Shown here in pieces: positions 11,769-23,863 of a stretch of 64,000 nucleotides of DNA (positions are counted from its first letter, which is position 1; the number at the start of each line of letters is the position of its first letter). The stretch comes from Diphasiastrum complanatum. Lineage: Eukaryota; Streptophyta; Lycopodiopsida; Lycopodiales; Lycopodiaceae. The translations under genes and the position numbers were made by a program. The stretch spans positions 2,796,146-2,860,145 of the forward strand of contig CM055106.1 of assembly GCA_029204225.1 (NCBI GenBank), written 5' to 3'. The notes beneath the pieces are model-generated. The model had not been told where the DNA came from, searched no databases, and saw nothing but the letters and a program-made list of their open reading frames with translations.

Positions 11769-12144
11769 CTACATGGTCAGATTTTGAAAATATAATATAT
11801 AGAGCAAGTGGTTAGTTTTCAAAGTGATCTCAGGAGCCATGGGCAACAGATATGGTGTAATGAGTTTAGGGGCTTGTCGATGGGATGGCGTAGGCCTATC
11901 ACCAGAAACAATCTCGATGGTGACCATGGAGTTGGTGCTAACTCTCACTCGGTACATGATACCATGGTACAACATGTGGAAACGAGATTTCGGCTTGTCC
12001 CACTGCTTGAACGGTTGGTGTGACCAGAGCATCAGAAAGTAGGGCCTAAATCTGGGTAGAAGTAAGAATCTCATGCTTAATGACCTATTTGGTTCCAGAT
12101 TTGCTAGATGGACTAGATGGTCGATTGTCAAAAGACAAAGCCAT
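11769..12144 (-). pseudogene. Antisense reading frame of module 1, unknown function
   Basis: On the minus strand an ATG at 12144 in good context opens MALSFDNRPSSPSS but meets TAG after about 19 codons; the TAG is present in all four module copies. An overlapping frame without its own ATG stays open for 120 codons (11769-12131) and is also open in copies 2 and 3. No family is recognised. Conservation may just reflect recent duplication. Confidence 0.4.
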
Positions 12145-12472
12145 GATGTTAGTGGAGTTGATTAGATGCTAGATATGATGTGGTAATGACGAGGATGGAC
12201 GAAAAGAAAAGACTTTTAGAACGTAAAAATACGTTTAAAAAAGGACAAAAGGTCTCAAAAACTGGGAAGGGTGTATTTTGTGTGAACAGAGATGAAAATA
12301 GCAATAATGAGTGTATGACAGGCGGTTATGAGAGCTGATGGAAGTGTGTAAGATGGCGGTTATGAGGGCTGATGGAAGTGTGTAAGAATTTTCGTCACAA
12401 ACAGAGAAAGTTGATCTCTCAATAGAAATTTTACCAGAGCTTCAACAGGAAAGTGAGAAAGTGACTTTAATT

Positions 12473-12489
12473 CTCTCTTTATATAGAGG
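12473..12489. promoter_or_regulatory. TATA-like palindrome between divergent frames (module 1)
   Basis: CTCTCTTTATATAGAGG reads as a TATA box on both strands. It lies about 340 bases upstream of the minus-strand ATG and upstream of the Pro-rich/coiled-coil frame on the plus strand. Equivalent sites: 22079-22094, 47212-47227 and 58551-58568. Promoter function is inferred from sequence and position only. Confidence 0.35.
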
Positions 12490-12649
12490 AAGATTAGAGG
12501 GCGTATTAGGGGAAGTGCACTTTTCACTTCTTAGTTTCAAACCAAATTTTGCAAGGACCTTCTTCACAAAATTCTAAGACCCCAGAGAAGTCTACCAGAG
12601 TTCTTGAGCTGATTTGACTGGTCTGAACTCTCTACCTCCACTTCCACTA

Positions 12650-13633
12650 GCCCTCCCTCCAACCTGACAACGCATCGCACATCACCCTACATCCACCTCT
12701 TCTACATCCACTCCTTTTGCTTCCACCCAACCACCCACTATTTCCACCACCTCTGCTTCTATCGCACCCATCCCTCCACCTTCCCCACCATTCTCGCTTC
12801 TTCCACACCATCCATCACTATCACTTCCTCTATCCCAGCCACATCTGCTCCACCCCACTTCTCAATATCAACCCTCTTGATTCACGACTGTCTGTTGACA
12901 CCCTTGACTAGATGAACATCATTAGCCTCACATCCCCAAAAGGCCTCTCGTCCCCTATGTCTCCCTTCATCCTCAACACCACACTTCAATTTCCTTCATC
13001 CTCAACACCACACTTCAAGTTCCTATCATTCTCTCTTTCGAAACACCCATCCTCGTCCCTCTGTTCACTGATGCCACCTCTCTCATACCACCTCCATATT
13101 CAGTTCAACAAACTATCGAGGGTGACACACCGCTATCCGATGACGCATTCCAACAAACAAAATATGTGCCATCACTCTACCGTGCTGATCCCACCGCACC
13201 AGAGGGCATGATAGAATAGGAGAAGCTCATAGAAGATGACGATGACACTGCGACACCTCACCAAGCCCGACCAAGTAGCACCATACCGGTCCGGCCCACG
13301 GACATGACATCGGCCTACCAAACCTTGGAAACTTTTGTCCAGGATGCGGTAGCGACCATAACTATATTGGAGGGTCGTGTATTGGAACTAGCTACAAGCA
13401 ACATGAAGCTACGAGCGGAGATCACCCAACTCCAGTAGGACCTGTAATAAGCTCAACAACACGAGCTAGCAGAGAAGAAAGAAGTGCAAAAACTGAAGAA
13501 ACATGAAGATGATCTCCAAAGGTACATCAAGGACCTCCCCAAATCTGCAATAGACGCCCAAGCAACCATCCAAGAGATCTAGAAGCAAGCCGCATGTCTC
13601 GTTTCGCCACTCCGGGCTCAACTAGAAGTATAT
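12650..13633 (+). pseudogene. Coiled-coil (gag-like?) frame of module 1, truncated
   Basis: A Pro/Ser/Thr/His-rich N-terminal stretch (12650-12900) is followed by SSPMSPFILNTTLQFPSS, an acidic segment, and a heptad-rich coiled coil with LEGRVLELATSN and ELAEKKEVQKLKKHEDDLQ. There are frameshifts and in-frame stops, including the TAG after QLQ that is found in every copy. It ends where palindrome II begins. It resembles a gag-like or accessory protein, but no known domain is recognised. Confidence 0.5.
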
Positions 13634-15660
13634 TAGACAGATTTAGTCTGTCTATGTATGGGAGTAGTGAGAGTTTTCATAAACCTTTTCGCCCACACCC
13701 CCAACACCACCAAATGCTATGAGATCTGTTTCTCTTTGTATTTGTAATTTTCAGGCCAAGAGGAATGTGCATCCACTTTTATCTCTCCTTTGGAATTTGC
13801 CATTCTCTCTCCAAATATTTCTCTCTCCAAAATGTGCATCCACCTTTCTCTCTCCTCATCAATTGCCATTGTATCTCCACCTAAGCATTCTTTCTCTTCA
13901 CCCTCTAGCTTGAGGTCCCCCTGCCTTCTATGTAGGTTGGGGCCCTGGCGTCGGGCTCCCGCCCTGGCCCTCCCTGCAGGGAATTAGGCCCTCCGATTGC
14001 GGCCTTCCTCCCTATGCGAAGTTTGATTCCATTCTATTCATGGGCTTGGGGCCATTTTTGAAAGGGGTTGAACCTTTCTCAATCAAGAGCCTTCTGCCCT
14101 TGCTTGAGTGAGTTAGCGTGAGGGTAGGGCCCAAGCAACGGGAACCATGCTAATTTTGCCAAAATGTGCATGTGCTATGGGGTTTGTCCATACACATTCA
14201 AACAAAATTCTCATGTGTCATGTCAATGTTTTATTGGTAACATGATGGAATCAACTATTGTTCAAGAAAAATGCCAAGGATCCCTTTTGATTTGACACTA
14301 ATTGCAATATGACAGAATCTGCACTTCAACAATATGTATATTGGCCCCTGTTGTCAATAGAAATTGTTGAAGTGCAGAGTCCATCATATTGCAATTAGTG
14401 TCAAATCAAAAGAGATCCTTGGCATTTTTCTTGAACAATAGCTGATTCCATCATGTTGCAACATAGCATTAATTGAAAAGGAATCATAGACCCATTTGAC
14501 TGGGTGCACCCATTGGATGAAAGTTTGGGAACTTATTCTAAATTGTATGGTAAGGCACTAGTGATTGCTGGCAAAAGGCTTGCAAATTGATTTCATTGTA
14601 GCTTTAAAATAAAGTCTGATATGACAATTTGGAGTCCACCAAATAGACAAAATTTCTAATGATTGTTTTGAAGAGTCTCCCTATGTTGTCAAGTTACAAA
14701 GTGCAACTTCAAAGCTTTATACACATAGATTCTCGCCCTTGGGCCTTCCGCCCTAGTGTGGTGGCACCCTTGGGCTTTTGTCCTCGTCAGCCAACTCCCA
14801 AAGCAAAATGCACTGGCCTTCCGCCCTCTGTATTTACATGCTTAGTTTTTTTTTGTCAAGCAATTTTGAAAATATAAATCTTTGTGAGACTTCCCACCAC
14901 AACTCTCATGTAGCCAACCAAATTTAAGAAATAGCACATGAATTTGCATGTGGACGTACAACACATGAATGCCATGTGGACAACCACATGGCATATGCAC
15001 AACTCTCTTGCGGACAAACCCCATGGCACATGCACATTTTGGCAAAATTAGCATGGTTCCCCTTGCTTGGGTCCTACCATCACGCTAACTCACTCAAGCA
15101 AGGGCGAAAGGTTCTTGATTGAGGAAGATTCAGTCCCTTCCAAAAATGGCCCTAAGACCTTGAATAGAATGGAATCAAACTTCGCATAGGGTGAGGCCCC
15201 AATCGGAGGACCTAATTCCCTGCAGGGAGGGCCAGGGCGGGAGCCCGAGGCCGGGGCCCCAACCTACACAGAACGCGGAGGACCTAATTCCCTGCAGGGA
15301 GGGCCAAGGCGGGAGCCCGAGGCCGGGGCCCCAACCTACACAGAACGCAGGAGGACCTCAATCCTGAGGGTGAAGAGAAAGAATGCTTAGGTGGAGATAC
15401 AATGGCAATTGATAAGGAGAGAGAAAGGTGGATGCACATTTTGGAGAGAGAAATATTTAAAGAGAGAATGGCAAATTCCAAAGGAGAGATAAATGTGGAT
15501 GCACATTCCTCTTGGAGTCCCCTACAAAATACAAATACAAATAGAACTAGATCTCATAGCATTTGGTGGTGTTGGGGGGATGGGTGAAAAGGTTTATGAG
15601 AACTCTCGCTACCGCCATACATAGACACACTAAATCTGACTATATCAAGGCCAAGCTCTC
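13634..15660. repeat. Palindromic (foldback) element, copy II, upstream of P450-b
   Basis: The left arm (13634-14332) and right arm (14362-15660) are reverse complements around a ~29-base spacer; the left arm lacks about 600 bases at ~14235. Outer ends read GACAGATTTAG and its complement. The right arm ends about 30 bases before the ATG of P450-b, so it occupies the whole proximal promoter region. The spacer is inverted relative to copy I. A GC-rich 72-base unit is tandemly duplicated at 15205-15348. Confidence 0.85.
15205..15348. repeat. 72-base GC-rich tandem duplication in palindrome II
   Basis: Two adjacent copies of a unit starting GGAGGACCTAATTCCCTGCA and rich in GGGCC strings. It is the right-arm partner of the GC-rich stretch at 13910-13985. 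The copy in palindrome IV (51894-51945) is single and shortened. Confidence 0.85.
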
Positions 15661-16399
15661 TCAAGTGATGCATTTCTTGTAATTTATCAATCATGTTGAC
15701 TCTTGTTACGCTTTCTGCTCTATTGTTGTTGTTCTTAGCTGCAGTAGCTCAACGATGGAAGTCCAAATTGTCCAAACAGCAGCAGCAACGTTACTCCAAG
15801 TTCCCCAATGGTGCCTGGTGTTTGCCATGGATCGGCGAATCTGTCCAATATTTCCTCCAAAGCCCATACCAGTTCTATGAAAAACATGTTTCCAAGTTTT
15901 AATATTGGTCTTTTCTCACCATTGTCGTCATTGTTTTCGACTCTAGCTTGTTTCTATTAACCTGCAATCCCAGCTTTCATGTTATAGGAGCAATAATTTT
16001 GCTTTTATATAGAAGCGATACTTCCAACTATCCTATAGAAAGAACAATTCGTGGTTTGATGTAACAACAACCATTCCAGCTTTCTTTCAAACAATGATTT
16101 TTGATTTGATGTAAAAACATTAATTCCAACTTTCGTATTCCGTTTTGAAATAGATAGCATGTGATAACCTGCAGCTGCTGTCTTTTTATAGATACGGTGG
16201 CATCTTTTTGAATCACTTACAAGTTTATTTAACAATAGTAACAACCGCTGAGGAAGCAACAAGATTTGTGCTCTCCACGCATCAAAAATCCTTTAAGCCA
16301 TACCATTCTATCATTGGACAATTCTTAGGACTTGATAAGATGAAAAAATCTTTTGATATTCAAACGTTTCCAAAATCTCAGCTAAGATCTTAGCAAGAC

Positions 16400-17595
16400 T
16401 ATATCACCAGCATCGACTAATTTAACACGTTGGGTTTTATTAACGTGGGGATACACAATCACGTGTAAGAACATCTGAGGAAACCAGGAAGGTGAGCACT
16501 AGCTTAAAATGGCTCACATTTGAATATGCAGTTTTGCTATCTAATTATTACAAGTCTAGCAATTTTATTTATGATATGAATCTAACTATTGCTCCAGAGA
16601 AACAATGTTCTAATTGATAGCGGAGCGATGTCCAAGGATCTGCGATCATTCTTAGGGGCTCCAAGCCTTTAAGTCGATCCCTAGTCGTCATACCTGTATT
16701 GCAACCACCATAAATATATTAAAAAAAACACGCGTTTTCTTCCAAAGCAAGGTCCCGATGGCACTTTAACTGTAAGGGAGGCCTCAAGGCACTCGAGTTT
16801 ATATGGACTAAGATCTCACCAATGCTTCATGATTTGACAATTCGCACCTTGAGTTGGTTCAAACTGCCAACTACTTGAAATGGCTCGATTCAAACCACCA
16901 ATTATAGGAGACAAAAGAGGGGAGAGAGTGTGTATAAATTCTAAAGAGAGGGGGATAATAGGATTGATAATAATGAGGAACAGCTGCTGGTGTAGAAACT
17001 GGAGGAACTGGTAGTGCCCGCTGAACACATAATAAGGCAGTACAACATCAATTGCTGACGTGAGCCCCAGTAGAGATATGGCTATCCAAACTAGAAGATA
17101 ACCACCCACCAACCAAAAATTCATGAATTCAACAAATTTCGGCTTCTGTATTCTTTACGCCTGGCATTATGCTTGGCGTTCAATATGCTGCATTTGAAAG
17201 GCAAGCCTACAGAACGCATGGAACGCAGCTAGAAACGTAGATTATATTTTTAGGTTTATGAAAAAATTCAAAGCCTCAAAATCGAAAAAAACAAATATTT
17301 AACACTTCAAAAGCCACAACTCTATCTAGATGCTCGTTCCGCGAATTGCCAGTAGACCCTCTACACTGGTGGGTTTCACAGACTGGAGGGTTCATCCATG
17401 CTTCAATGCTATAGCCTATTATCTATCCATATTTATGAGATGCTTCGTGTTGTTTGCAACGGGATAGATGAAGTAAACAGTTAACAAAAAACTTGTTTTT
17501 GCCTTAGGAATCTGTCACGGCTTGCCATCTATGTTAGAACTACAAGTACGCTGCAAACTTTTGCGTAATTAACCATTGGGAATTTTTATCTCATA
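16400..17595 (+). other. P450-b intron 2, no gene seen
   Basis: Between exons 2 and 3 of P450-b. No supported coding. About 280 bases (16765-17040) are replaced by roughly 50 unrelated bases in the P450-f equivalent (53366-53416), marking an indel between the copies. Confidence 0.6.
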
Positions 17596-18279
17596 CAGTT
17601 TACTTTTCACGTGATGTTGCATGTCGCCTTGACATTAGCGCCATGTGATGAATCGATGAAAGTAATGCAAGGCTACATCTATTTATTGAGTTGGATTGAA
17701 TCTCCACGGATCAGTGATTTGTGGAGGTCCTCCATGAATCAAAAGGTAGAGTACGAAGATCCTTAATGTCTTTGGTTTACTCCATTGAAGGAAATTGCAA
17801 GAACGTGTGTACTAGTTTGCCAGCTGTTTTCTTCAAGCAAATCCTGTGTAATTAACAATGATATTCTCCAGTTCTGGATGGGTTCAGTCGATGAAAATGG
17901 TGAGAAACTTACAAATGATGAGTTGAAAGATTGTTTGTTCCCAATATTAATGGGTGGGTTTGAAACTACATTAGTTCTTTTGGATTGGGTAATGAAATAC
18001 CTTGTAGAAAACCCGGAAGTTCCTTGTCAATGTTTGTAGGATTTAGAACCATTTTTTTTCTGATTCAAGAAACGTATGCATCTTCTGCCTCTTATTTTGA
18101 ACTGAGCCATGCAGTCAATCTCATGAGTTGAACATCGTCTGCTTTACAGGTTGAGCACCTTCGTATCAAAATGGCAAAAACAACAAAAGAGGAGCCATGC
18201 AGGTAATACAAGACACAATGAGGCTTGCAAATGTCGTACCTCAAACAATCCGTGCTATATTTGAAGATGTAAATTTCAA

Positions 18280-18281
<2 letters not shown>

Positions 18282-18371
<90 letters not shown>
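18282..18371. repeat. (CT)n microsatellite at 5' splice site of P450-b
   Basis: About 44 CT units beginning with the intron's GT (AAAG|GTCTCT). Read through, it gives an artificial Leu-Ser repeat. Confidence 0.95.
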
Positions 18372-18374
<3 letters not shown>

Positions 18375-18716
18375 TATATCTAATATCATTGTTTAAATCT
18401 AAGAACTAGTACGGAATTGTACTAAGTATTCTTTTGGTGGAAGGCCCTTGGCGAGGGCGGGGGAGCCCAAGGGGATATGACCCGACCTCCACAGAAGGCC
18501 CGAGGCCCACGTGCCTTTCTCGACATAGTGGTAGGTGCATTCCGGAGAGAACACACATTTTAGAGAGAGGATGACAGATTCTTAGATTCCATAGGAGAGA
18601 GATGGGTGGATGCAGATTTCATAGGGGAGAGAAAGGTGGATGCACATTCCAATCATCCTAGAGGTGCTTTCAAAATACAAAGCAAACCTAGGCACCTAGC
18701 ATTACGTCATGGATAG

Positions 18717-18782
18717 GTGGGCTACTTGTGGTAGCACCTCAAGCCACTTGAGTGGCGAGGGTGGCTACTGCAAGTAGCCCAC
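18717..18782. repeat. 66-base hairpin in P450-b intron
   Basis: GTGGGCTACTTG (18717-18728) pairs perfectly with CAAGTAGCCCAC (18771-18782), with an inner partly paired loop containing CTCAAGCCACTTGAG. The same hairpin occurs at 55165-55230. Confidence 0.75.
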
Positions 18783-19339
18783 CGTTGTATGATGAATACC
18801 TTACATACCATTTGTAGATCTACGATGTAGATTCAAAATCGTTTAAAAGCCTTGCTATGGCTAAAAATTGGGTTGTTCTTAACCGATGTGGTGATGCCAC
18901 ATGTCCACTATTATTGCTCACAAATGCTACAGTTGTGTGGGCACGGAACCTTGTTTTACCAAAACTATTTTTATTTATTTTTAGTTAAACGTTTTTAATC
19001 TATATATATATAATAAAAAATAGCAAAAGAAAATCTAAATAAATGACCCCATTCTCTCTATATATGTGTGTGTTGGCCCCTCTCTAACACAAAATTTGCA
19101 AAGAAAATGGTTAAACAAACCATGTTTGAAAGAAAATAAAAATAAAAAAGAGAATTTTTTGTGGTATGGAATGGTTCTGTGCCATGAGAAATACAATCAG
19201 GCATGATTGATGACTCCCAAGAGCCTTTATTGATGGAGTTGTTTAGCACTCAATGTGGAGTCCTCACTAGGGTTGAAGAAGGGTTCACTTGCTCAATAGC
19301 TCCATTCTCTGGTAGTATACCCACCATGAGTTTTGAAGA

Positions 19340-19908
19340 ACAAATAACACTTACTTTGTACTAAGAAATGTCTATATTTATGTGTAAATATATGTATATT
19401 TTATATAATATGTATATAAATAGACATAGAGAGATATAGCACTAGCTTTGTATAGAAAATATATGTCTCTCTATGTGTGTGTGTAAATGTATATGTATGG
19501 ATGTATATATCTAAGTTTGGAGAGAGAACAATGAATAACACTCTCTTTGTTCAAAGATATGTATCTTTGTCTTTGTGTGTGGGTGTGTGCGCGCGTATCT
19601 TTTTATTTGTCTTTTTAAATATGGAGAGAAAACAAGAAATAACACATGCTTTAAATATTTGTTGTTTTCTCTCTCTACACATACACGCATGCGAATGCAT
19701 GCACATACACACACACACACATCTCTACAAAGCGAGTGCTATTTGTTCTTCTCTCTCCCTGGCCTATTTAGATACATACATAGACAAAGAGATATATCTC
19801 TCTACAAAGCAAGTGCAATCATGTTGTTGTCGCTCCATATTTATATATATAGAGATAGAGACATCTTTTTAGACAACGAGTGTGATTTGTTGTTCTCTCT
19901 ACCTAGAG

Positions 19909-19965
<57 letters not shown>

Positions 19966-20115
19966 GCAGAGAGAATAACAAATAGGACTTGCTTTCTAGA
20001 GAGAGAGAGGGAGAGAGAGAGAGAGATCAATATACTAAATAGCACACTCTCTTTGAAGAGAGAGATAATAACAGATATAATTTTTGCTCTACAAAGAGAG
20101 CATGCGATTTTGGGA
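19340..20115. repeat. Degenerate repeat array with alternating orientation in P450-b intron
   Basis: Repeated variants of a ~35-base motif, e.g. CTCTACAAAGCGAGTGCTAT near 19723 and its reverse complement near 19975. They are interspersed with TATA, (GT)n (19925-19961) and (AG)n (19998-20025) tracts. Frames here (19477-20118) are repeat translations. Duplicated at 55780-56570. Confidence 0.65.
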
Positions 20116-20132
20116 TAAAGTTCATGTTAAAG

Positions 20133-20136
20133 CTCT

Positions 20137-20190
<54 letters not shown>

Positions 20191-20205
20191 TCTCTCTCTC
20201 TCTCT
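20133..20205. repeat. (CT)n microsatellite in P450-b intron
   Basis: Imperfect CT tract, a second pyrimidine repeat in the intron between the K-helix and PERF exons. The counterpart in P450-f is 56583-56656. Confidence 0.9.
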
Positions 20206-20697
20206 TGTGTTGTCTTTTTTACAAGAATAATAGGAGGCTAAGTTCTTGTGTCATAGTATCAATATTGTTCATCTATTTAGTACCACGAGCTTGTGCCTTT
20301 GATGACCAAACTACAGGCATCTTTCTTGCAATTCATTTGAATCAAAAACATCACGAGGACCCTCTAAAGTTCGATCCCTCTAGATTTGAGTTAAGTTGCA
20401 CATGATGTGTCAATTTTCTAAAGTGATGTTCTTTTTTTGAGAAAGAATTAGTTAAAGCTACTTTCAACAATATTCTAAGTTTTGAAATATAGTTTTGTTG
20501 TGGAGCTTTTGATGAGTGCTTACTTGTAGGGTGTGTAGATTCGATGGTGAGCGGCCCTCCGCCTATCGAAAAGGGTTAGAACACAAGGATAGATTCGTAA
20601 CTATACTTAGTTGCTAGTTTAGATGCTTCCTAACTCTACTTTAACACTACCCCACTTCTAACTCTACTTTCACTAACACTAACACATCAAGATTGAA

Positions 20698-20813
<116 letters not shown>

Positions 20814-21029
20814 TAGCTCATGTGCTCATCCTAGCATGCTAATGGAGAAATATCTAACTACTAGAAGGCAAGAAAAATGGAAAATGGAAATCATAGCAAA
20901 CACAATGAAAAAGCGAGAGCATGCAAGAATAGCACATAAGGATGCTTGAGCTCTCAAAATAGTAGAGTCTCCTCCTCTCCAATAAACATGTAAAATGGTA
21001 TACAATAGGTGCCTTTTTATCTTTGGGGT

Positions 21030-21950
21030 GGGGGCGTCTGTTGCAGATTTGGGGAGGTCCTTGATGTACGTTTGGAGATCGTCTTCGTGTTTCTTTAGTT
21101 TTTGCACTTCTTTCTTCTCTGCTAGCTCGTGCTGTTGAGCTATCTACAGGTTCTACTGGAGTTGGGTGACCTCCGCTCGCAGCTTCGTGTTGCCTGTAGC
21201 TAGTTCTAATACACGGCCCTCCAATATAGTTCTGGTCGCTACCGCATCTTGGACAAAAGTTTCCAAGATTTGGTAGTGCGATGTCATGTCCGTGGGCCCG
21301 ACCGGTATGGTGCTACTTGGTTAGACTTGGTGAGGTGTTGCGGTGTCGTCGTCATCTTCTATGAGCTTCTCCTGTTCTATCATGCCCTCTGGTGCGGTGG
21401 GATCAGCACGGTAGGGCGATGGCACATATTTTGTTTGTTGGAATGTGTCATTGGATAACGGCATGTCACCCTCGGTAGTTTGTTGAACTGAATATGGAGG
21501 TGGTATGATAGAAATAGCATCAGTGAATAGAGGGGCGAGGATGGGTGTTTCGAAGGAGAGAATGATAGGAACTGAAGGAAATTGAAGTGTGGTGTTGAGG
21601 ATGAAGGGAGACATAGGGGACGAGAGGCCTTTTGGGGGTGTGAGGGTAATGATGTTCATCTAGTCAAGGGTGTCGGCAGAGAGTTGTGAATCGAGAGGGT
21701 TGATATTGAGAAGTGGGGTGCAGCAGATGTGGTTGGGACGGAGGAAGCGATAGTGATGGATGGTGTGGAAAAAGCGAGAATGGTGGGGAAGGTGGAGGGA
21801 TGGGTGTGATAGAAACAGAGGTGGTGGAAACAATGGATGGTTGGGTGGAAGCAAAAGGAGTGGATGTAGAAGAGGTGGATGTAGGGTGATGTGTGATGCA
21901 TTGTCAGGTTGCAGGGAGGGCTATTAGAAGTGGAGGTAGAGAGTTCAGAC
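21030..21950 (-). pseudogene. Coiled-coil frame of module 2
   Basis: Minus-strand counterpart of the module 1 and 3 frame: SSPMSPFILNTTLQFPSV, PSPYRADPTAPEGMIEQEKL, an acidic DDDD patch and then the coiled coil (ELAEKKEVQKLKKHEDDLQ). The open parts are 21656-21901 (Pro/Ser/His-rich) and 21321-21659. The TAG after QLQ is present. Function unknown. Confidence 0.5.
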
Positions 21951-22078
21951 CAATCAAATCAGCTTAGGAACTCTGGCAGACTTCTCTGGAGTCTTAGAAT
22001 TTTGTGGAGAAAGTCCCTGCAAAATTTGGTTTGAAACTAAGAAGTGAAAAGTGCACTTCCCCTAATACCCACTCTAAT

Positions 22079-22094
22079 CTTCCTCTATATAAGG
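22079..22094. promoter_or_regulatory. TATA-like palindrome, module 2
   Basis: CTTCCTCTATATAAGG, about 340 bases upstream of the ATG at 22427. Same site as in the other modules. Promoter role is inferred. Confidence 0.35.
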
Positions 22095-22426
22095 AGAGAA
22101 TTCAAGTCATTTCTCACTTTCCTAGTGAAGCTCTGGTAAAATTTCTATTGAGAAATCAACTTTCTCTGTTTGTGACGAAAATTCTTACACACTTCCATCA
22201 GCCCTCATAACCGCCATCTTGCACACTTCCATCAGCTCTCATAACTGCCTGTCATACACTCATTGCTGCTATTTTCATCTCTGTTCACACAAAATACACC
22301 CTTCCCAGTTTTTGACACCTTTTGTCCTTTTTTAAACGTATTTTCATTGTTCTGAAAGTCTTTTCTTTTCGTCCATCCTCGTCATTACCACATCATATCT
22401 AGCATCTAATCAACTCCACTAACATC

Positions 22427-22802
22427 ATGGCTTTGTGTTTTGACAATCGACCATCCAGTCCATCTAGCGAATCTGAAACCAAATAGGTCATTAAGCATGA
22501 GATTCCTATTGCTACCCAGATTTGGGCCCTACTTTCTGATGCTCTGGTCACACCATCCGTTCAAGCAGTGGGACGAGCCGAAATCTCGTTTCCACATATT
22601 TTACCATGGTATCACGTACCGAGTGAGAGTTAGCGCCAACTCCATGGTCAGCATCGGGATTTTTTCTGGCGATAGGCCTACGCCATCCCATCGACAAGCC
22701 CCTAAACTCATTACACCATATCTGTCGCCCATGGCTCCTAAGATCACTTTGAAAACTAACCACTTGCTCTATATATCATATTTTCAAGATCTGACCATGT
22801 AG
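22427..22802 (+). pseudogene. Antisense-to-coil reading frame of module 2
   Basis: ATG at 22427 (MALCFDNRPSSPSS) runs into the conserved TAG. An overlapping frame (22440-22802) is open for 120 codons and nearly identical to those of copies 1 and 3. No family recognised. Confidence 0.4.
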
Positions 22803-23640
22803 GTAGGTCAATTTTACTGCCCTAATTTCATTTTTGTTGTCTGTGAATGTTACATACCTATGTAGCTAGTAGTACGTTAACCCCTATTTGCCCATTTGGT
22901 GTTTGGGGTGCTAATTGGCGAATCACCCTTGGATAAGAGGTGTCCTTAGGATTAAGGGTAGGTTCCTTTAGATTACAGTACTAGTGTCAATGGATAAGGG
23001 CAGGTAGGTGACTATGCCTTTAAATTACGATACTAGTGTCCATGGATAAGGGCAGGTAGGTGACTCTTCCTTGGTTGTAGGTATGGAACCTAATGAGGTG
23101 TTAGGAGGACCCTACCTTGGGTGTTGGTCATTTTCCTAAACCTTGGGCCTCAACTTTGAGCCACAATTACATAATTGGCCACACTCAAATTTGAGTGATT
23201 TTTCACAAGTAACTCTTGTAGAGATTTCTTGAGGTCCAATCTGGGTCAGAACTCACTGTGGATGTCTCTGTGAGAGTTTTTATGAATGTTTGGTAGCTGA
23301 TCCATAAGTTTAATTGATTTTTACCTCTATTTTTGGTGTTTTTTCTTGAGATCATCAAATCGGATCTTCATTTTTGTAGTCTAAGGTGCCTGACACCAAT
23401 CTGCTACCGTTTTTATCACATCTAGATCTAGATTTCACTTGGATCTTACTAGATCTTGCTTGATTTGTCCAAATCTTGCCGGATCATAATGAATCTTGAT
23501 GGATTTAGCTTGATCTGACTAGATCTCATTAGATCTGGCTTGATTTTGTTAGATTTGGTTGTGATGACTCCTGTATGGGTGATCTGATCCTTGTACAAAC
23601 TATTGGTCATCATCAAGTTAGATCTGTCTTACTGTGGTGG

Positions 23641-23815
23641 CCAATACTTGTGAAGTTGGCTACCATTAATGGGTGTGTCAAATGGTGTCCCATCAAGTTG
23701 TTCGAGGTTCACGACTTCATGGCTTAAGATCTCCTTGACACGATACGGGCCTTCGCCATGAACTTCAACTTTCCCTTGATCGCTTATACATGAGTACTAG
23801 ATATCTAGAACACGT
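23641..23815 (-). pseudogene. Gypsy-1 integrase C-terminal fragment
   Basis: Reverse complement of 45600-45780: the last part of the gypsy-1 integrase, still attached to the module as in copies 1 and 3. This shows that the module is physically the downstream part of the gypsy-1 element. Truncated at the junction with P450-c. Confidence 0.8.
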
Positions 23816-23863
23816 TGTAAAGTTTTCCATAAGTAACCAGTGGGTAATTTCTATTTCATGCAG

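Larger units (their letters stand above)
10961..13633 (+). mobile_element. Accessory module, copy 1 (post-pol region of gypsy-1)
   Basis: Follows the gypsy-1 integrase directly. In order: an AGATCT-rich tract (11035-11170), a conserved minus-strand frame (11769-12131), a TATA-like palindrome (12473-12489), a Pro/Ser/Thr-rich stretch and a plus-strand coiled-coil frame, cut at 13633 by palindrome II. Other copies: 20560-23640 (inverted), 35391-36681 (3' end only), 45776-49620 and 57000-59287 (inverted). Long post-pol regions with antisense frames are known in Tat/Athila-type gypsy elements; assignment to that lineage is inference. Confidence 0.7.
15693..20390 (+). pseudogene. P450-b, CYP85-clan cytochrome P450, multi-exon pseudogene
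   Basis: Exon 1 15693-15895: N-terminal membrane anchor (LLLLFLAAVAQ), basic stretch, proline/glycine hinge (GAWCLPWIGESVQYF). Exon 2 16192-~16393: YGGIF to FVLSTHQKSFKPYHS, with a TAG stop. Exon 3 17599-17745: FTFHVMLHVALTLAPCDE. Exon 4 ~17857-18033: GSVDENGEKL and oxygen-binding GGFETT; its 5' part and acceptor are deleted. Exon 5/6 18150-18281: K-helix ETMR-equivalent (here DTMR), followed at the donor by (CT)n. Exon 7 20317-20390: AIHLNQKHHEDPLKFDPSRF, with donor changed from GT to TT. No heme-binding exon is present. Not functional. Near-identical in layout to P450-f 36.4-36.6 kb away. Confidence 0.87.

Noticed and set aside
11808-12042. Plus-strand frames opposite the 120-codon antisense frame
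   Set aside because: Treated as shadows of the other strand; neither strand has recognised homology, and duplicates are too recent to show selection.
19477-20118. Several overlapping frames with Cys-Val-Cys-Val and Tyr-Ile repeats
   Set aside because: Translations of (GT)n and TATA tracts inside a P450 intron.
22079-22094. TATA context resembling a plant pararetrovirus promoter
   Set aside because: Only a short promoter-like likeness; no movement, coat or pararetroviral polymerase frame lies with it, and the block is attached to a gypsy integrase.
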